Source: Limnoperna fortunei
Lineage: Eukaryota; Mollusca; Bivalvia; Mytilida; Modiolidae
DNA: 64,000 nt
Reading direction: 5' to 3'
NCBI GenBank assembly: GCA_944474755.1
Contig: OX104122.1
Coordinates: forward strand, 27,679,956-27,743,955
The translations under genes and the position numbers were made by a program. The notes beneath the pieces are model-generated. The model saw only the letters and a list, made by a program, of their open reading frames with translations. It was not told where the DNA came from and ran no database searches. Positions 13,152 to 28,390 of this stretch are shown piece by piece. Each line of letters starts with the position of its first letter. Position 1 is the stretch's first letter.

Positions 13152-13245
13152 TATGAAGCTGAATCAGCCGCATATGGCGTTGACTGAAGACTACAAAAAG
13201 ACTTCCCAAGTATATCTAGACAAGCCCGTTCAAACGTTCTTGTAA
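13152..13245 (+). CDS. Possible terminal exon, product unknown
   Basis: An acceptor-like GTGTTTTTCAG ends at 13151. The following 94 bases hold one spare base, then a frame starting MKLNQPHMALTEDYKK and ending VQTFL-stop at 13243-13245. Codon composition looks protein-like and richer in G+C than its flanks. It lies 53 bp from the acceptor of the minus-strand neuropeptide exon and runs antisense to that gene. No family is recognised. The reverse strand is also open here for about 30 codons, which weakens the case. Confidence 0.2.
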
Positions 13246-16200
13246 AACAACAGACAGCTAATGACTCAAAATGTTGTTTACTTTGTGATTTAACTTTTAT
13301 ACTTTGTTCGTTCAACATTTTCATATAATAAATGTAATATTATCATTTTAACAATAAATTTGATTTATTTACTCTTTAGAGCCATGTACTTTTGCACTAA
13401 ATTACCATGATTATTTTTAATATTTTAGCATGCATGAATTGTGTAGTCAGATCTTGATTTGAACAGCGTATTTATTTAGTTATATGTAAAATTCATTTAG
13501 ATAACAATTTAGAAATTATGATTTTCACGTTATGTATATAACCGAAATATTGCTTGAAGAACGTTAAACAACAAACAATCAATTGAATTCATTTCGTAAA
13601 TTCGGTGTTTTGGACAAAATTAGATTCAGATGAGTTATGCTTTTAAATTGTCTAACGCACATAATAAGAAAACCCCTGTTAAACAAAAGAAACCTGTATC
13701 ACGATTTGCGCGTTGAATGCCTGAGCGAAGTGTGAATTATGTAAACGCAAGACACAATTGGTGGTGCGTCAAGTCACAAACTTATTACGAGTGTGTGTTT
13801 AGCCATCAATCCTTAATTATTTAATATTTTTCATTGTTTTTAGAGGTATTAAACGATAGTTTAAATTTGCCAATCGCAGTGACGATATTTGCGAGTGATA
13901 TGAGAATGAACAATGATGATAGGTTATGAATTAAAAATCTAAATGTCTTTTGTTATACATTAGTTAGGTGTGCTTTTTCTTAATGCTTATCAGCTTTTGT
14001 TCTTTTCTTTTCATTAATTTTTTTTGTCATAATTGTATTGGTCATTTTTACTCTTTCAATAATTTCGTCATTGTCGAAAACTGACAGTACTGTCATTCAG
14101 CTAGTCATTAATGAGTAACCAGTAATAACATAACCTGAATGTTGGTGATATAGCAAATCATGGGCAAAGCAACAAAAATAAATAAATACTTCTAGCAATA
14201 CAAAAGAATATGTAGGTTTGCATGCTTTAAAAAGTACATTGAGATCAATCAAAAAATTAATTTCGTCCAATCAAAAAACGAAAATTGCAGTACCGCCATA
14301 ATTGCATGTTTTAAGATATACCATTGTAGTTATATATCGTCTCATGAATTTGCATTAACACTGGATTGAATGACTAGAAGTAATTCAATTTATTTTAGAA
14401 TAAATGAAACATTTTTTAATCTCAAGATATTTCATTCTCATTAGGATTGTCAAATAAATTAATGAATCGAATTAACTAATGTTGTATTACTCTTGATAGC
14501 TTTAGATAATGTCGGTAATAATACAATATATATGTACAGATTATCGTAATTTTACTGAATGTGTAAACCAAAAAAAGAATTATCGACACATCTAACAAAC
14601 AGGACGCCTTTCTAAGCAACATTCCATTCATATAATAACATTGTTGTTTATATTGAGTTTTATTACAAAAGATGTAGGATATATAAGAAATTGATATTTA
14701 GATTTATTTTTGTCTTTTCAATACATTGAATAATGTAAGGTACAATTCATTCTTAGTAAGAAGATCTAAAATTGTAAACAAGTAACGCAATATAAAAAAT
14801 ACGTTCATGTACCATATGTAACACTCCGGGCCAAAATAACTCAAGTACTGAACATTGTTTAAAACAAAAAAAATCCGAACGTAGTGTCATATCCATCTAT
14901 GAATATATCTGAATGCAGAGGATATATTTTTGTTTTATACAAATTTTATCATTGTTGACATTTATAATTATAAAAGTCTATTTTACAGAGTAACAAAGTT
15001 TACTAGATTTGTGCATCACACCGGTTGTCATGTCATTGTTTCTGTCATGTCATTGATAGTGCAGAAGATATGCATCGAATGCATTGCTGCTATCCTTCAA
15101 CTGTTTATACTTACCAACTTAAAACGCTCATTAAAATAAATGCTATTAATATGCAAGTGAGATAATATTAACAATACTACATTCGAAGTCAGTCATTATC
15201 GGTTCAGTCGGATCTTGATTGACTGAGAAACATTTGCGTTTGCTTCTTTTAAAAACTTTTAACATAGATTAAAGAGATTAATGGCAAAATAATTACACAT
15301 AAAAGTCAGCTGAATTCCTTCTGTGCATTCTTGTAATCCAATAACTCTTTAGGTGGATACTGAAGATTTAAAGTGTATTGTGAAGGGAATTATTATTTTA
15401 AAACTACTTTCAAAGACTATTAACAAGTTATCCTAAATAAACCAACAATCAGAAAGAATAAAATTTAAAAACCTTTATCGAAAATCAGGTGTTCCCTCCA
15501 AAAGCATTCCCTGCATAGTATCGACACCTAAAGTAATTTATTAATTATACCATATCATTAAGTTACCTAATAATTAACACGATAGAAATAACATGTTTTG
15601 ATGAATCGTTTAGAAGTGGTCGCAATTTATTACATTTATTTTAGTATACAAATATGTTTTTAAAACTTTTTAAACAAAAAGATATATTGGCACGTATATT
15701 TCTATTGAAAATATCTGTAATACGGAAACTACGTATAATAAAATTTAATAAACATGCATATAAGTCATTTATTCTATAATTTTACCTCAAATGTTATCAG
15801 AATTAGCGTTATACCCCAACAAACAATTAAGCAAAAAGAATATTATTTACACTTCTGACCAATGTCGAAACATTAAAAACGTGCCTTTCAAGCGCACTTC
15901 CCTTTATTATGTTCACTCATTTAAAGATATTTTCAAGATATAAAAGATCTTTTGCCAATCATTCGATTATGTGTTTTATGTGACACTTAATAGATAAAAT
16001 AACACTTTATACGTCTTCATCAACAAAACCGTTATGTTAATATCCTATGCAATAGCCCTGTTGGGAAATATTTACTTAAATTACAATTGGTAAATTGAAA
16101 ATTGTATATTTAACCTTTTAAGGTTTATGGGTAAAACTGTTATTTATCTTACAATCAAACACAACGATAAAGCAATTTTACTCACTGTATTTTTTATAAT

Positions 16201-19200
16201 TTTTAAGGCAAAAAGCATTCTATGATTTGATGATATTTTTTCTTGACATAATATTTTATTACAGTATCTAAGTGGATTATTCACAATTTTAATATATTGT
16301 ATTAAAATTAATGCTTTTCTAAGAGAAAAATTTAGATACGTACAAAAGATGTAAAGAAGGATTGTTTCTATACATTTAACAATACAATGATAAATAATAT
16401 TTAATTAATTGAGTCCACCCTTGTTTTTTCAGTGAGTTTGAGAACTTACTTTCTGTTTTAGCGATTTGTGGCAAGCAATGCTTTAGCATATATTTCATTT
16501 TCAGATAAACATTTTTGCACGATAAAAGTAAGAACTTTTTATTATAATAATGTTTCCACTTAATGTCAATGCATTTTCAAACTACTGGTTACTAGAACGG
16601 CACCTAGGGTTTCAACGTAGCCAAGCGCGATGTCAGATATATAAGGGATGTCCGTTTAATGGTAAATGTCAATTGATAATAACCAAAAAGTTGTGGGCTA
16701 TTATGAGAGGTTTGGAGGTTGCTGCTTTCGTTCTACGCAACAAAGATGCAAAACTGTTTGTCCTTTTAACTCTATTTCTTATTATGCATAAAAATCATCC
16801 CATTTGCCAATTAATTTATTGTTGGTGTTAGCGCATTTTCGTTTGTAATAATGAGCCTATAGAAAAAAGAGCAAATACTTTTTAGGACAAAACGCACGCT
16901 TTCTAAAAACAAAAACGCAACCAACATCTTCACTGATTAATACCTAATATCCAATTAGAATTCGTCAATAAGATTGTTACCTTGGTAGTCATATAGTTGT
17001 GATTATTTGCACATGAGGTGGGCACATATATTCGTTGATTTTATCTTTAAAAAATAAATATTATAACCCTGATTCTGTGTAAATAAGGTAGATTTCATAA
17101 ATTATTTTGATAAAAAAATGAGGCTACAGTTAAATTAGTAATTTAAAACACATCCTGTTAATTGACAGTAATATGAATACATATCTACCACCAACATAGA
17201 GAATACATGTTCGAAAAGTTCTTGCCCATTTGCGATGTGAATCAGCCTAGTTTTGTATAATTTACGATATGGAGTCTGCATACTTGTGTGAGGTTTTTAA
17301 TAGTGGATTAGTTTTGCTTTTTCATTCAGTTGTTTTACTGTTATGACTTTTTTCAACAGCATAGCCGTTTTCGAAAATGTATAAAATCATTAAATGTCAC
17401 TTTTATTTACTTCATATTTTAATATTTGTTCTATATTTACCTATTATTTGTATTAATTGTCGATCGATCAAGGTCAGTAAATAGTTCACGCTCAATTACC
17501 GGAGTTAAAACAAAAATTCGGGACATTACCACATTTTCAGTTAGTATTAATGTATTAAGTACGGTATTGTTTGACTCAAATACACGATGCTGTAAATTAA
17601 ATATATTTCGGAGGATATTAAGATAAAATATTTTTTTGCCTTTTACAAATAGTTATATTGATATAATATTCTTCAAACTGAAGCTTCTTATTGAATACAA
17701 ATTCATTTTTGATTTTTTGAATCTAATATAATTTACCAAAAACATTTTAAATGTAAAGCAATTGTAGGAAAAATGTAAACATTCTATTTTGTTTTATTCG
17801 GAGATGTAACCCCCTTCTGGTAAAATGCAAGTTGGTAACTTAATTTCCAATAGGTTAAGAAGAGGTTAACGGTGAGATCGATTGAAATTGACAATTTTTC
17901 GTCAATTCCCAAGTTGTTAAAGATAAGAATGTTATCAGCGTCTGCAAAAGACAATAAAAGACGTAAAGATATCTTTGCTTTCTGCCACATTTAGACGAAA
18001 ACGATTCATTCAAAATTATTCTCGCAAGATTTGGCGGTTAAGCAAATATCCCTGTGACAAATGAGTGATGTGGTTAAAGGACGTTCGATCGCTTGGGAGT
18101 ACAGATTGTAATGAGACAAGGTGATGTTATAACGATTTAATACTAGCATCAATTGCTTGTAATTTTTTCAATGGCTTAATAACATTCGTTTGGGAGTTTT
18201 CATTTGCAGACAATTTACTTAGGATTATGCACAAGAAATTTAACTTTCGCTTTTTCATATTTTTGTGGACTATTTAAACGTTTTACCTAAAAGAACCATT
18301 AGGCTAATAACTGATATATGGTACCGTATTTGAGTGTTATTTTTTTCTAACATCAATACAGATAAACTTATGGCTTTAGATAACTTGCATTTTTCTTGAA
18401 CAACCCGTGTATATAAAGAACGTATAAGAAATGGTTTTATCTTGAGTTTGTAGCCGGTACAATTTTAAATAAAAATGTGTTAAAATATAAGACCGGCCAT
18501 CAACCAAATTGATGTATTGTCAGTCAAAATGTTAGTTTCATTGTACATTTTCTGAGAATAGGAGAAAAAGTGTTCGTTTTACACCAAACAAGTCACCGAT
18601 AGTTTTTTTACTAAAGAAACAACACAGTGTTAAATACATTATTTTAAAATATTTTTAATTTTGTGTGGGGTGGTTGTATAAAAAGACAAATATCAATACT
18701 TATGCCCGTGTAAAGGTAAAAGAATCCTATAAGTTGTGTTTTGATATATATGAGGCTGCAGCAGAATCAAAATCACCAATTGATAGCCGTTCGTCCGTGT
18801 TGTAGTCGAATATATTAGTGACCAATGTACCTTGCCTACTTGAATTGTAACGCAGTCGGCAAAGTACGCTCGCCATCATGTAGTCAGTGAAGAATGACTT
18901 CATAGTTGACCGCTTGTGAGATCTCTTATTAGATATGACTATGATTAAAAAATCGATTTGTTGTATTTCGTATAACGTTGTATCACAAGAGGTGATAAAT
19001 ATCCTGCAAATAAACTATAAGACATATTATGTGTGACTTTAACTATTCGGTTGTATGCATAAAAGTAATCATTTTGTGTTTGTCTGTTTTAATATGCATG
19101 GTTTGAATTCTTAAGCTATACTTGCTTAAAATGTTGTGTCTTTTCCCAAAAGAATTAGAAATATCTATTTCAATCAATGTACGTATCCATGTTGTTTTAA

Positions 19201-21900
19201 CTTGATTCCGTTTTGTTAAGTGAGAAATTGTCAAATGTTGACACGAAGACAACGCAGCAATTGAAATTCACCAAAAACCATATATCGTTTGAAACTTAAT
19301 CTTGTAATAGTTCATTAACAAGATTTTAATGACTTTTTAGTAACACATATTTGTCATGATAAAGTTCATTCACAACAAGAAGATATATGGTTGTAGTTGG
19401 AGGTGTGTACGAACCTAGATCGGCTTAATATCCTTTATCCTATATCGGATTAAGACGTTATGGTATTCCTCCTAAACCGCAATTAGAGAGAAACAAACAT
19501 ATACCTTTGCTCTGTGATTATCATCAGCAAATTTACTTTATTGCCGCAATATATAATTATGTAATATATTTACAATACAAATTTTTAAAAAACATACAGG
19601 CACTGAAAAATTTCCCTACGCTTAGCGATTGAAACAAATCAAACGTATCAAACTTGTTAATTTCTATAGCATGAGTCTACCCGAGTGGTAAAAAAAGAGA
19701 ACAAGTCATAAATCACAGAGGAGTAGACGGACTTGTAAGGCTCCTATGTCTGAATATTTTTTATAAAACGAATTTACACATTCATACCGGCACAGAACAA
19801 CTCTTTGGTTAGTAATAAGACTACTATATTGTGTGATTTATGTTAAATGCATTTAAAGCCTATGCAATATGGGTGTTTTTTCGCGGGTAGATTTTGACTC
19901 TAGGTTTACTTTACACTCTGAAACATGCAGATACATTGACAACTTTACATTTTGCTATGTTAACTAAGATGACACCTATCAAGGTAAATGTCTTTTTATG
20001 CGTCTTATTGTGGGACAAAAAGTCCACTAGATTTCATAGAACGATAGTCAGTTTAAAAGAACTGTCACGATAAATTTGCGGGGCAGCTGAAAGTTTTAAT
20101 TCTATTGGAATTTTCTTCTCTTTGTCATAACGCGTTACAAATTAACATAAAAAGATATATGCTTAGTTTTCACGTGGTATGTTTCTGCCTAATAAACAGT
20201 TGTAACTAAACCTCTCAGCATTAACGGAATAAAATCCGTATATGCTAGTACGTAACGTAAATACCACGCAATTGATCGTACAAAATCAATTACTTTAAAT
20301 TGACAAATGTTGATATCAAAATTAAAGACGCATTTGGACAGTAGATAAACGGTTGTAAAGAAATAATCATTCAATTCCATCCCTAACCTTGTTAATTGTA
20401 CAAAATGAAGATAAATTATACTTGTTTTATTTATCTGATCTGTTTTATGCTCTTTTTTGTTAAATTTCGCAGCCTAGTGACAGTTGTAAACTTTTATCTA
20501 TATTAATTATAATGAATACATATGAACGTGGCATTGAAATCCAATTATTTGTGCAATAATTGACTTAAGTGTAAAAATGTAAATGACAAATTGACCGACT
20601 TTGAACTATACCCAAGTTTTTACACTAAAATAAAAAAAAAAGATTAATATGTGTATTTGTTATTAGATATAAACGATGAAAGAAAAAACCATGAATACAA
20701 ATTTAATCTCAGACAAGCAGTTTTCATAAATGTCTGCAATGCCGTAATTTCCATCTAATACCACTGTAGAGACAGAATTGCAATTATAATGACCAGTGCA
20801 TTACATGAATTAAGAATATTTTATGGCTGTCTATATTTTCTTGATTATTTAAATATATGTAGGCGCTTTATTAGTGAATATTTTGCCACGAGTGTTAGTG
20901 AATGGTCAAACATCATGAATATAATGCATACCCATATTTTGATAATACAATATGGGAAGTGGGACGACATAAGTTACTTCGATTGTAATATGAATATTTA
21001 TAAATAATTTTGAGGGTGCAGTGTTAAAAGTAAATACCGTTTTTTTTCATTTTTGAAAAAAATATTGTTGTTTCAAAATCGTATATAATGTCTAAAATTG
21101 GTGATACAAATATCAGACATTTGATATAAAATAACTTTTTTTGCAATATAATTAAGCACAAAACAAACGCCAAATGTGTACATATGACGTCACGTACACA
21201 GGAAAGATGGCGAAGGAAACGAAGATCAAATTGTAGGTGTAAATACTCACAATTGCATACGTTAAACCATATTGATGAAAATGACATTATGCTCTTGTTT
21301 TGAGCGATGCTAGGCCAAAACTGACGAGAAATATTGTTGTTCATGAAAGTAAGACAAAATAAATTAGCGTAATACGCATGCAGGACGATATTTTATTGTA
21401 AATTTAAATTCGGTTGCGTTTCCAAAATCGTCTGAAGGAATGCAATATATTATTAAGGGCTTACATAATGCACATAATTATTTTAGCAATTCAATTAGAT
21501 AAAGAAAAGGGTATGCAGACAAAAATAAAACTGTTTCTTCTCAGTGATGCTCAAAACTATTTTATGTACCTAATTCACAGACTGTATGCTTGTGGTAACT
21601 CGTGAAAGTTATTCAATCGAGTATATCAAATAATTTCTTACATGCACACATCTATAGAAACTTTTGTGATTCGCAAAAACGTTTTCAATTGGGCTAATAT
21701 TTTTTACTGTGACTACGAATGACTAATATATGTATGTGATAACATCAAAAATATCACTACTTTAGTCCAAGCAGACAATTGAAGCACGTTTCCTTATTTT
21801 AATTTTGAAATGTCAGTAAGTTTCATTACGGGTTTAAAGCACACACTATATCAATCTGACATTACATACATGGCTTCAGAGAGTGCGATTGATATTATTA
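13246..21900. other. AT-rich intronic stretch, nothing recognised
   Basis: No gene, RNA or clear mobile element was recognised. An open frame at 16550-16831 lacks any recognisable motif. Homopolymer and AT-rich microtracts only. Confidence 0.5.
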
Positions 21901-21904
21901 GTTG

Positions 21905-22020
21905 TATACGTTCATATTCGTAGATATGCAGATTTAAACACCTAAAGTGCCCAAGTGCACAAGGGTGTACAAGGGCGCTGAAGGTGTTTAAATCTCCATA
22001 TCTACGGATATGAACGTATA
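21905..22020. repeat. Foldback element, 39-bp arms
   Basis: 21905-21943 (TATACGTTCATATTCGTAGA onward) pairs with 21982-22020 (AGGTGTTTAAATCTCCATAT onward) with a few mismatches. The 38-bp loop contains its own GTGCAC palindrome and CAAGGG repeats. It looks like a small foldback transposon remnant. Confidence 0.75.
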
Positions 22021-22363
22021 TAACGAATTTATCCCCGGTTTTAGTTCGAAATGATAGATTTTTACGTACTTTGTGTGCGCAATGACGAACGTTTTTATCA
22101 TTATCAAAGACAGTTGGGTTGAAATTTATTAAAAATGACACTTTTTTAAAAGGTGTAGGGTACTTTTGGTAGAACCCTACATTTCTAGAAAAAAATCAAT
22201 TGTTTTGTTAGATTCAAAAGATGTTAAAAAAATTAGTTATGGTGCCGAATGTCATGCATAGACGTCATAATGTTGTGACGTCGTGGTGTTAGTCAAACTG
22301 AATATCTTTTGTTTTGTATTCTGCTGAAAATAAAACACATTTGGACATTTGGAAAAAAAGATT

Positions 22364-22545
22364 AATAGGTTCTTCCATACGTTTTTGGGAAAGACCGATT
22401 GATCTTTAACGAGTGATAGAAATTTTATGACTTTTCGCGAGTGGAGACATAAAAAATTTCTATCACGAGTGAAAGTTCACACGGGCTTTCCCAAAAGCGC
22501 ATGAAAGTACCTATTTCTTCTGTAAACCAACATCTTTCACATTGC
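22364..22545. repeat. Imperfect inverted repeat, about 65-bp arms
   Basis: AATAGGTTCTTCCATACGTT at 22364 and the GGGAAAG, GAGTGATAGAAATTT stretch that follows reappear in reverse complement as AAATTTCTATCACGAGTG, CTTTCCCAAAAGCGCATGAA and ACCTATTTC, ending near 22520. The outer flank CTGTAAACCAACATCTTTCAC is present in reverse complement at 28268-28290, so this is one member of a dispersed family. Two further short hairpins follow: CCAATCAGAACGC with GCGTTTTGATTGG (22594-22673) and AGTACAGATG with CATCTGTACT (22680-22715). Confidence 0.65.
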
Positions 22546-23159
22546 TATATCCTATAGACTCTCCATTGTTTTATAATCCATTGTCTCTGACATCCAATCA
22601 GAACGCACCGGTAACAAGAACGTCATAGAAGAACGTTGTTATGCTTCCATGTTTCTGGCGTTTTGATTGGATGACGCAGCAAGTACAGATGTGTGCGCGT
22701 GAGCTCATCTGTACTGGGTCATCTGTACCAGAAAGCGGCCATTTACGGAAGAATCCTGTATATGACGCAAATCAATTACCATTTCTGATATACACGCATC
22801 TTACGTATTATTGTTAAACCAACGGTAAGCAACACCCTCGTATATGACTTAGTAACGCCCCGGGTATATTGGTTTTGTAAAGATGTGTAACCGACCAATT
22901 AAATTCCAGGAATAATACAGAAACGGGAATAATAACATATATTAAATGAATGGCGCATTCTTTTGTTTGATTCTTTTATTATTTAAGTGTCTAAATACTA
23001 GCTTGGCAAAACTTATTGTTATTTATCTTGCCGTAAATAAACCCTCAAATATACATCATATAAACCGTAATAATACTTATCAATCTGAGTTGTTAATGAT
23101 ACAAACACAACAGCATGTAAACATGCAAGGACTATCTACGCTGATTTAAACTTCAAAAA

Positions 23160-26130
23160 TTGAAATGAAAAATGTCAAATTAAAAAAGTAATTCTTATTG
23201 ATGACAATAAGGGAGCAAAAGCGAGCTTGGAGACATCATGTCTAACCACTATATCTCTAATTTGAATCAACCAGCTTTCGTGAAACAGTGTCTCAAAAAA
23301 GTGTTTAAAATAAATTTAAACACTTTGTTTTATTTTATGGATTCAATACGTGCATTATACTATGTGTTGCAAAGAGAAATAGTTAACTAGAAAGTTTTAA
23401 TTCCGAAAATTATTTTTGTTCATTAAAAATTAATTTTATCAAATGCCTTATTAGATTGTTTAGAGCATAATTGACTGTTTACATATGTATGTAGATTTAT
23501 TAAAAAGATTTCACAAAAACAACATGTTCGTGACTTAAACAACATTAAACGATAATAATGTATCGTCAAAATCTAAGATCGTGCATTTATAAATCGTTTA
23601 CTCATGCTGAAATGTCTAGACATTACTCTTTAGAGACCTGTTTGCGATTTTTTACTGTAATACTTTACTGTACTAATTTAATTTTAAATAAATGCATCAA
23701 ACTTATTTCAAATGTGAATTGAGATCTCACAGTTCACATTTAACACCGAATAATGGATTCCTATTTCTTATAAAACTTAGTTTTCATCTTTATTCCAAAT
23801 AGAATTTGTAATGTACAATTTGTTAGCTATTGTACTGTATGGGTATAATATATTGCTGTTGCAATTACTAAGTGTTAATAAAATGTCATAAAAGATACCA
23901 AAGTTACTAGAATTTACTACACCAGACGCGCGTTTCATCTTATCAATACTCATCAGTGGCGCTCAAATCCAAAGAATATTAAAATCCAAATGATTGATAT
24001 GTGGTAGAGCATTTATATAGTTTTTTAATTTACTGTTTATGAATGCATTTGTCATTGTACATAAATAAACTTGTGGTAATGAAGTCATATAGGGTATTCA
24101 AAGCTTATAAACTGCTTACTAAGCAATACAGCTTTAAAACAGGTACATAGGATAGTCATTTAACAACTGTCAGTATCTTATTGTTCTTTAGTTCAATGAG
24201 ATTAACACAAACAAATTCAAGGGCTGCTTTAGCTACAGTTGAACGTTTTTGTCTCATTTTTTCTTCCACAGCATTTTATAAAGAATGCAATAAAGATACA
24301 ACGCAACAATAAACCAGTATAACGCAAAAATGATTAATGATAATACACATAAAGTGTCATTTAAACTTGGAACAAAATGATCAAACGAAGATATCAGTAA
24401 AAAAAAATTCAAATTCTAGCGACATTTTAAGAAAAGACTAAAATAGATGAAACGTGATAGAAAAACACAAACAATTTTTATACATTTTAGCAAAATCGTT
24501 CACAAAACGTAAACATAACTGTATTCTATTATTCTTGTATTTATTGTATAGAAAGTTCAATTCGAATTATAGCATTTGCTTCATTAATATTTACGACTTC
24601 AAATGTATTTTTCTTTACTTAAAGCCGATATAGACATTATAAGTTTACGTTCACTGAGGAAGTTATAGTTTAATAAGTTAAAACGATCCACAATTGTTAA
24701 TCTACAGCGCGATTAATGTTTAATATCTTCAATGAGAAGTGTTAAATGGTGTCAGCGTTTTATAGGATAATGTTGCAAAACAATAACCATTTTTGAAACA
24801 GTTTGTTGACGCAAATGAGTTAAGATATTTTAAATGGATCATATTTATGGCAAAGATAGAAATCGACGCTAGTGGAAGAATATTAAGAAAATATATTGTA
24901 GTTCGCATAAGAGATTTTAAAACTAAAATCATTATTTACTCCTACAAATGTTCAACAACAGCTTCATATAAGGGCATGAGGTAATGCTAAAAATAAATAT
25001 TACATTTACTGTATGAAGGTCAAGTCACGAGTGTTGGTAAATATCCATAATGTGGCCATTCCCGTTGTGTAAATACTTATAATGGTTTACCGATGAATGA
25101 AATAATTGTTGAGAAGTGATCTCTTTGACCATATAATATTTATTACAAGCCAATAGTATAACGGAACAGAACATATAAGAAGATGTCTAAGATGTTGAAT
25201 GACAATAAAGATAACGTTCTCTAACATATGGCTAGTTATCTTAGATAAATGTAATTAAGATACCATATCAATACGGGTTAAGTACATTTTAGATAGGCCT
25301 AAACGCCATCAAAATTGTTTTTCTTTTATAAACCATCAACAATACACATTCGTATTTTAGCACTCAATCATAATAAGGCTGGTTACCAATATGAGAAATG
25401 GTGTACTTTAGTACATAATACGTCATCGGAATTCCTAGTAGTTGACCCACGGAGCTGCCCACGACTACCCGAGGGAAAGATAGAATAGGCTCTATAGTGT
25501 TTGTTTTTGCTCTTCAGATTAAAATGTATAAAGCCTGAGAGCTGAACATAGAGGCAAACAATTTTGGAGAGTATCACTCTCCGTGCATGATAAATGCCTC
25601 TTTGTAGTTCGCAAAAAATATGCGCATTGTGGCAAGTACAAAGGAATAAATTATTCGCCTTACCAAGAACTTGATACGTATTCCAATGGCAGTCAAAATT
25701 TTCCAAAATTAATTTGTTGTTTGTTTATTTGTTCTCCACCTAAACGTAGCTGATTGCACATTGAGCGTTAAGCAACCATTCAGTAGAATCCATCAAGCAT
25801 AATAGTGTTTTAAATTGTAAATATTTTCTGAAATTTTAATTTTGCACGAATAGCATTGTGATCTGAAGTGTTCTTTTACGTTGAAAGACATTACTGTGAT
25901 CTATCATAACAGTATACATAAACGGTAGTTTACTGTTGCTTCCATCATGTTTCTGGCTCCATTATATATTCATAACGGGTAACCACGATGAACAGTTCGA
26001 TCAGATTAACGATTTAAGCTTGTTTTGGTGTATGTATTGTATCTTTATAAATAAAATTATATAAATTTATACTGTTTCTTTGTCACTGAAAATGAATGTT
26101 AAATGTTAACTTTCAGTTTAAATGTAATTT
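23160..26130. other. AT-rich intronic stretch with one dispersed motif
   Basis: No gene supported. 23922-24003 repeats the CAGTGGCGCTC motif seen near 3.9 kb. The open frame 25706-25383 (minus) and a 63-codon frame at 24793 have no recognisable family. Confidence 0.5.
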
Positions 26131-26248
26131 GTGTTTACAAAATATGTCATTCATCTAATAAAATATTATTCCTTGTTTGTACCTTGCAGAATATTTAACA
26201 GGATCAGTTCGTACCTCAACCAGCGGAACCCCTATATCTTATTATCTT

Positions 26249-27584
<1,336 letters not shown>

Positions 27585-27847
27585 TGCCTCGGTAGCCCAA
27601 TGGTTAAGGTAGTTTATCTACTATTGATCACCTGGTCTGTAAACACTGAAATTGCTGGTTCAATTCTTACTGCGGGCAGGATGTACTGGACTCCAATCTT
27701 AATTGACAAGGATTGCCAGTTTTTCCTCCGCAGGTCGGGGGTTTTCTCCGGAAACTCCGGCTTCCTCCCCAATAAAAACTGTCCGACGTCATGATATGGC
27801 TGATACATTGCTGAATGTCGCGTTAAACGCCAGTCAAATAAACAAAA
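27585..27847 (+). mobile_element. tRNA-derived SINE, complete copy
   Basis: The head GCCTCGGTAGCCCAATGGTT is a Pol III A-box region; GCTGGTTCAATTCTT is a worn B-box. The body has GACAAGGATTGCCAG, TCGGGGGTTTTCTCCGG and CTCCGGCTTCCTCCC; the tail has CAATAAAAACTG, a diverged ATGATATGGCTGATACATTG and CGTTAAACGCCAGTCAAATA. Such elements move with LINE enzymes. Open frames of about 80 codons across it, on both strands, are not genes. Confidence 0.85.
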
Positions 27848-28159
27848 ATTAAACAAAATTGTATTTGTATTCTCTATTATGATTTCACCTGAGCTTTATG
27901 TCCTGTTATCTTAAAGTTTTTTCGTTTGAAATAATCGGTTTTGTTTGGTAATTGCGTCCACGTTTTTATACATTCCAACCGACACAGAATTACATATTCG
28001 CAAATTTACCATTATTTGTTGTGAAAAATAACTTCTGTCAACGAGAATTCAGAACAAAAATAGGAAGTAATTCCCTAGTTAAATGATTTTATGAATGACG
28101 TCTTTATGGTTATGCTGCATGTACAAATTTACGTCAAAAGTCATTTCATTTGCATAGTG

Positions 28160-28390
28160 CATTGAAATGCGGCGTCCCGTAAATGGCCGATTTCCGGTTG
28201 ACATGAGTTCTTTACACGCAAGACTCACTGTATCTAAATGTAAAAACCTAAAACAAGAACGTTCCGATGTGAAAGATGTTGGTTTACGGTATTTTCATCC
28301 GTTTTGGGTAATGTTCTGTGATCTGCCACTCGTGATTTCGCTCGTTTCGCTCATTTCCACTCGCCAGAAGACATAAAATTTCTTTCAATG
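28160..28390 (-). repeat. Reverse-oriented relative of the 22.4-kb inverted repeat
   Basis: GTGAAAGATGTTGGTTTACG at 28269 and TTTCATCCGTTTTGGG match the reverse complement of 22487-22545. Further on, CACTCGCCAGAAGACATAAAATTTCT resembles the inner part of the 22.4-kb element. A GATTTCGCTCGTTTCGCTCA stretch forms the centre. Confidence 0.55.

Noticed and set aside
16453..16570. Minus-strand open frame ending at a GTAAGT, as a middle exon of the neuropeptide gene
   Set aside because: No proper acceptor in front, AT-rich codons without protein-like composition, and its phase would not fit between the two phase-0 exons.
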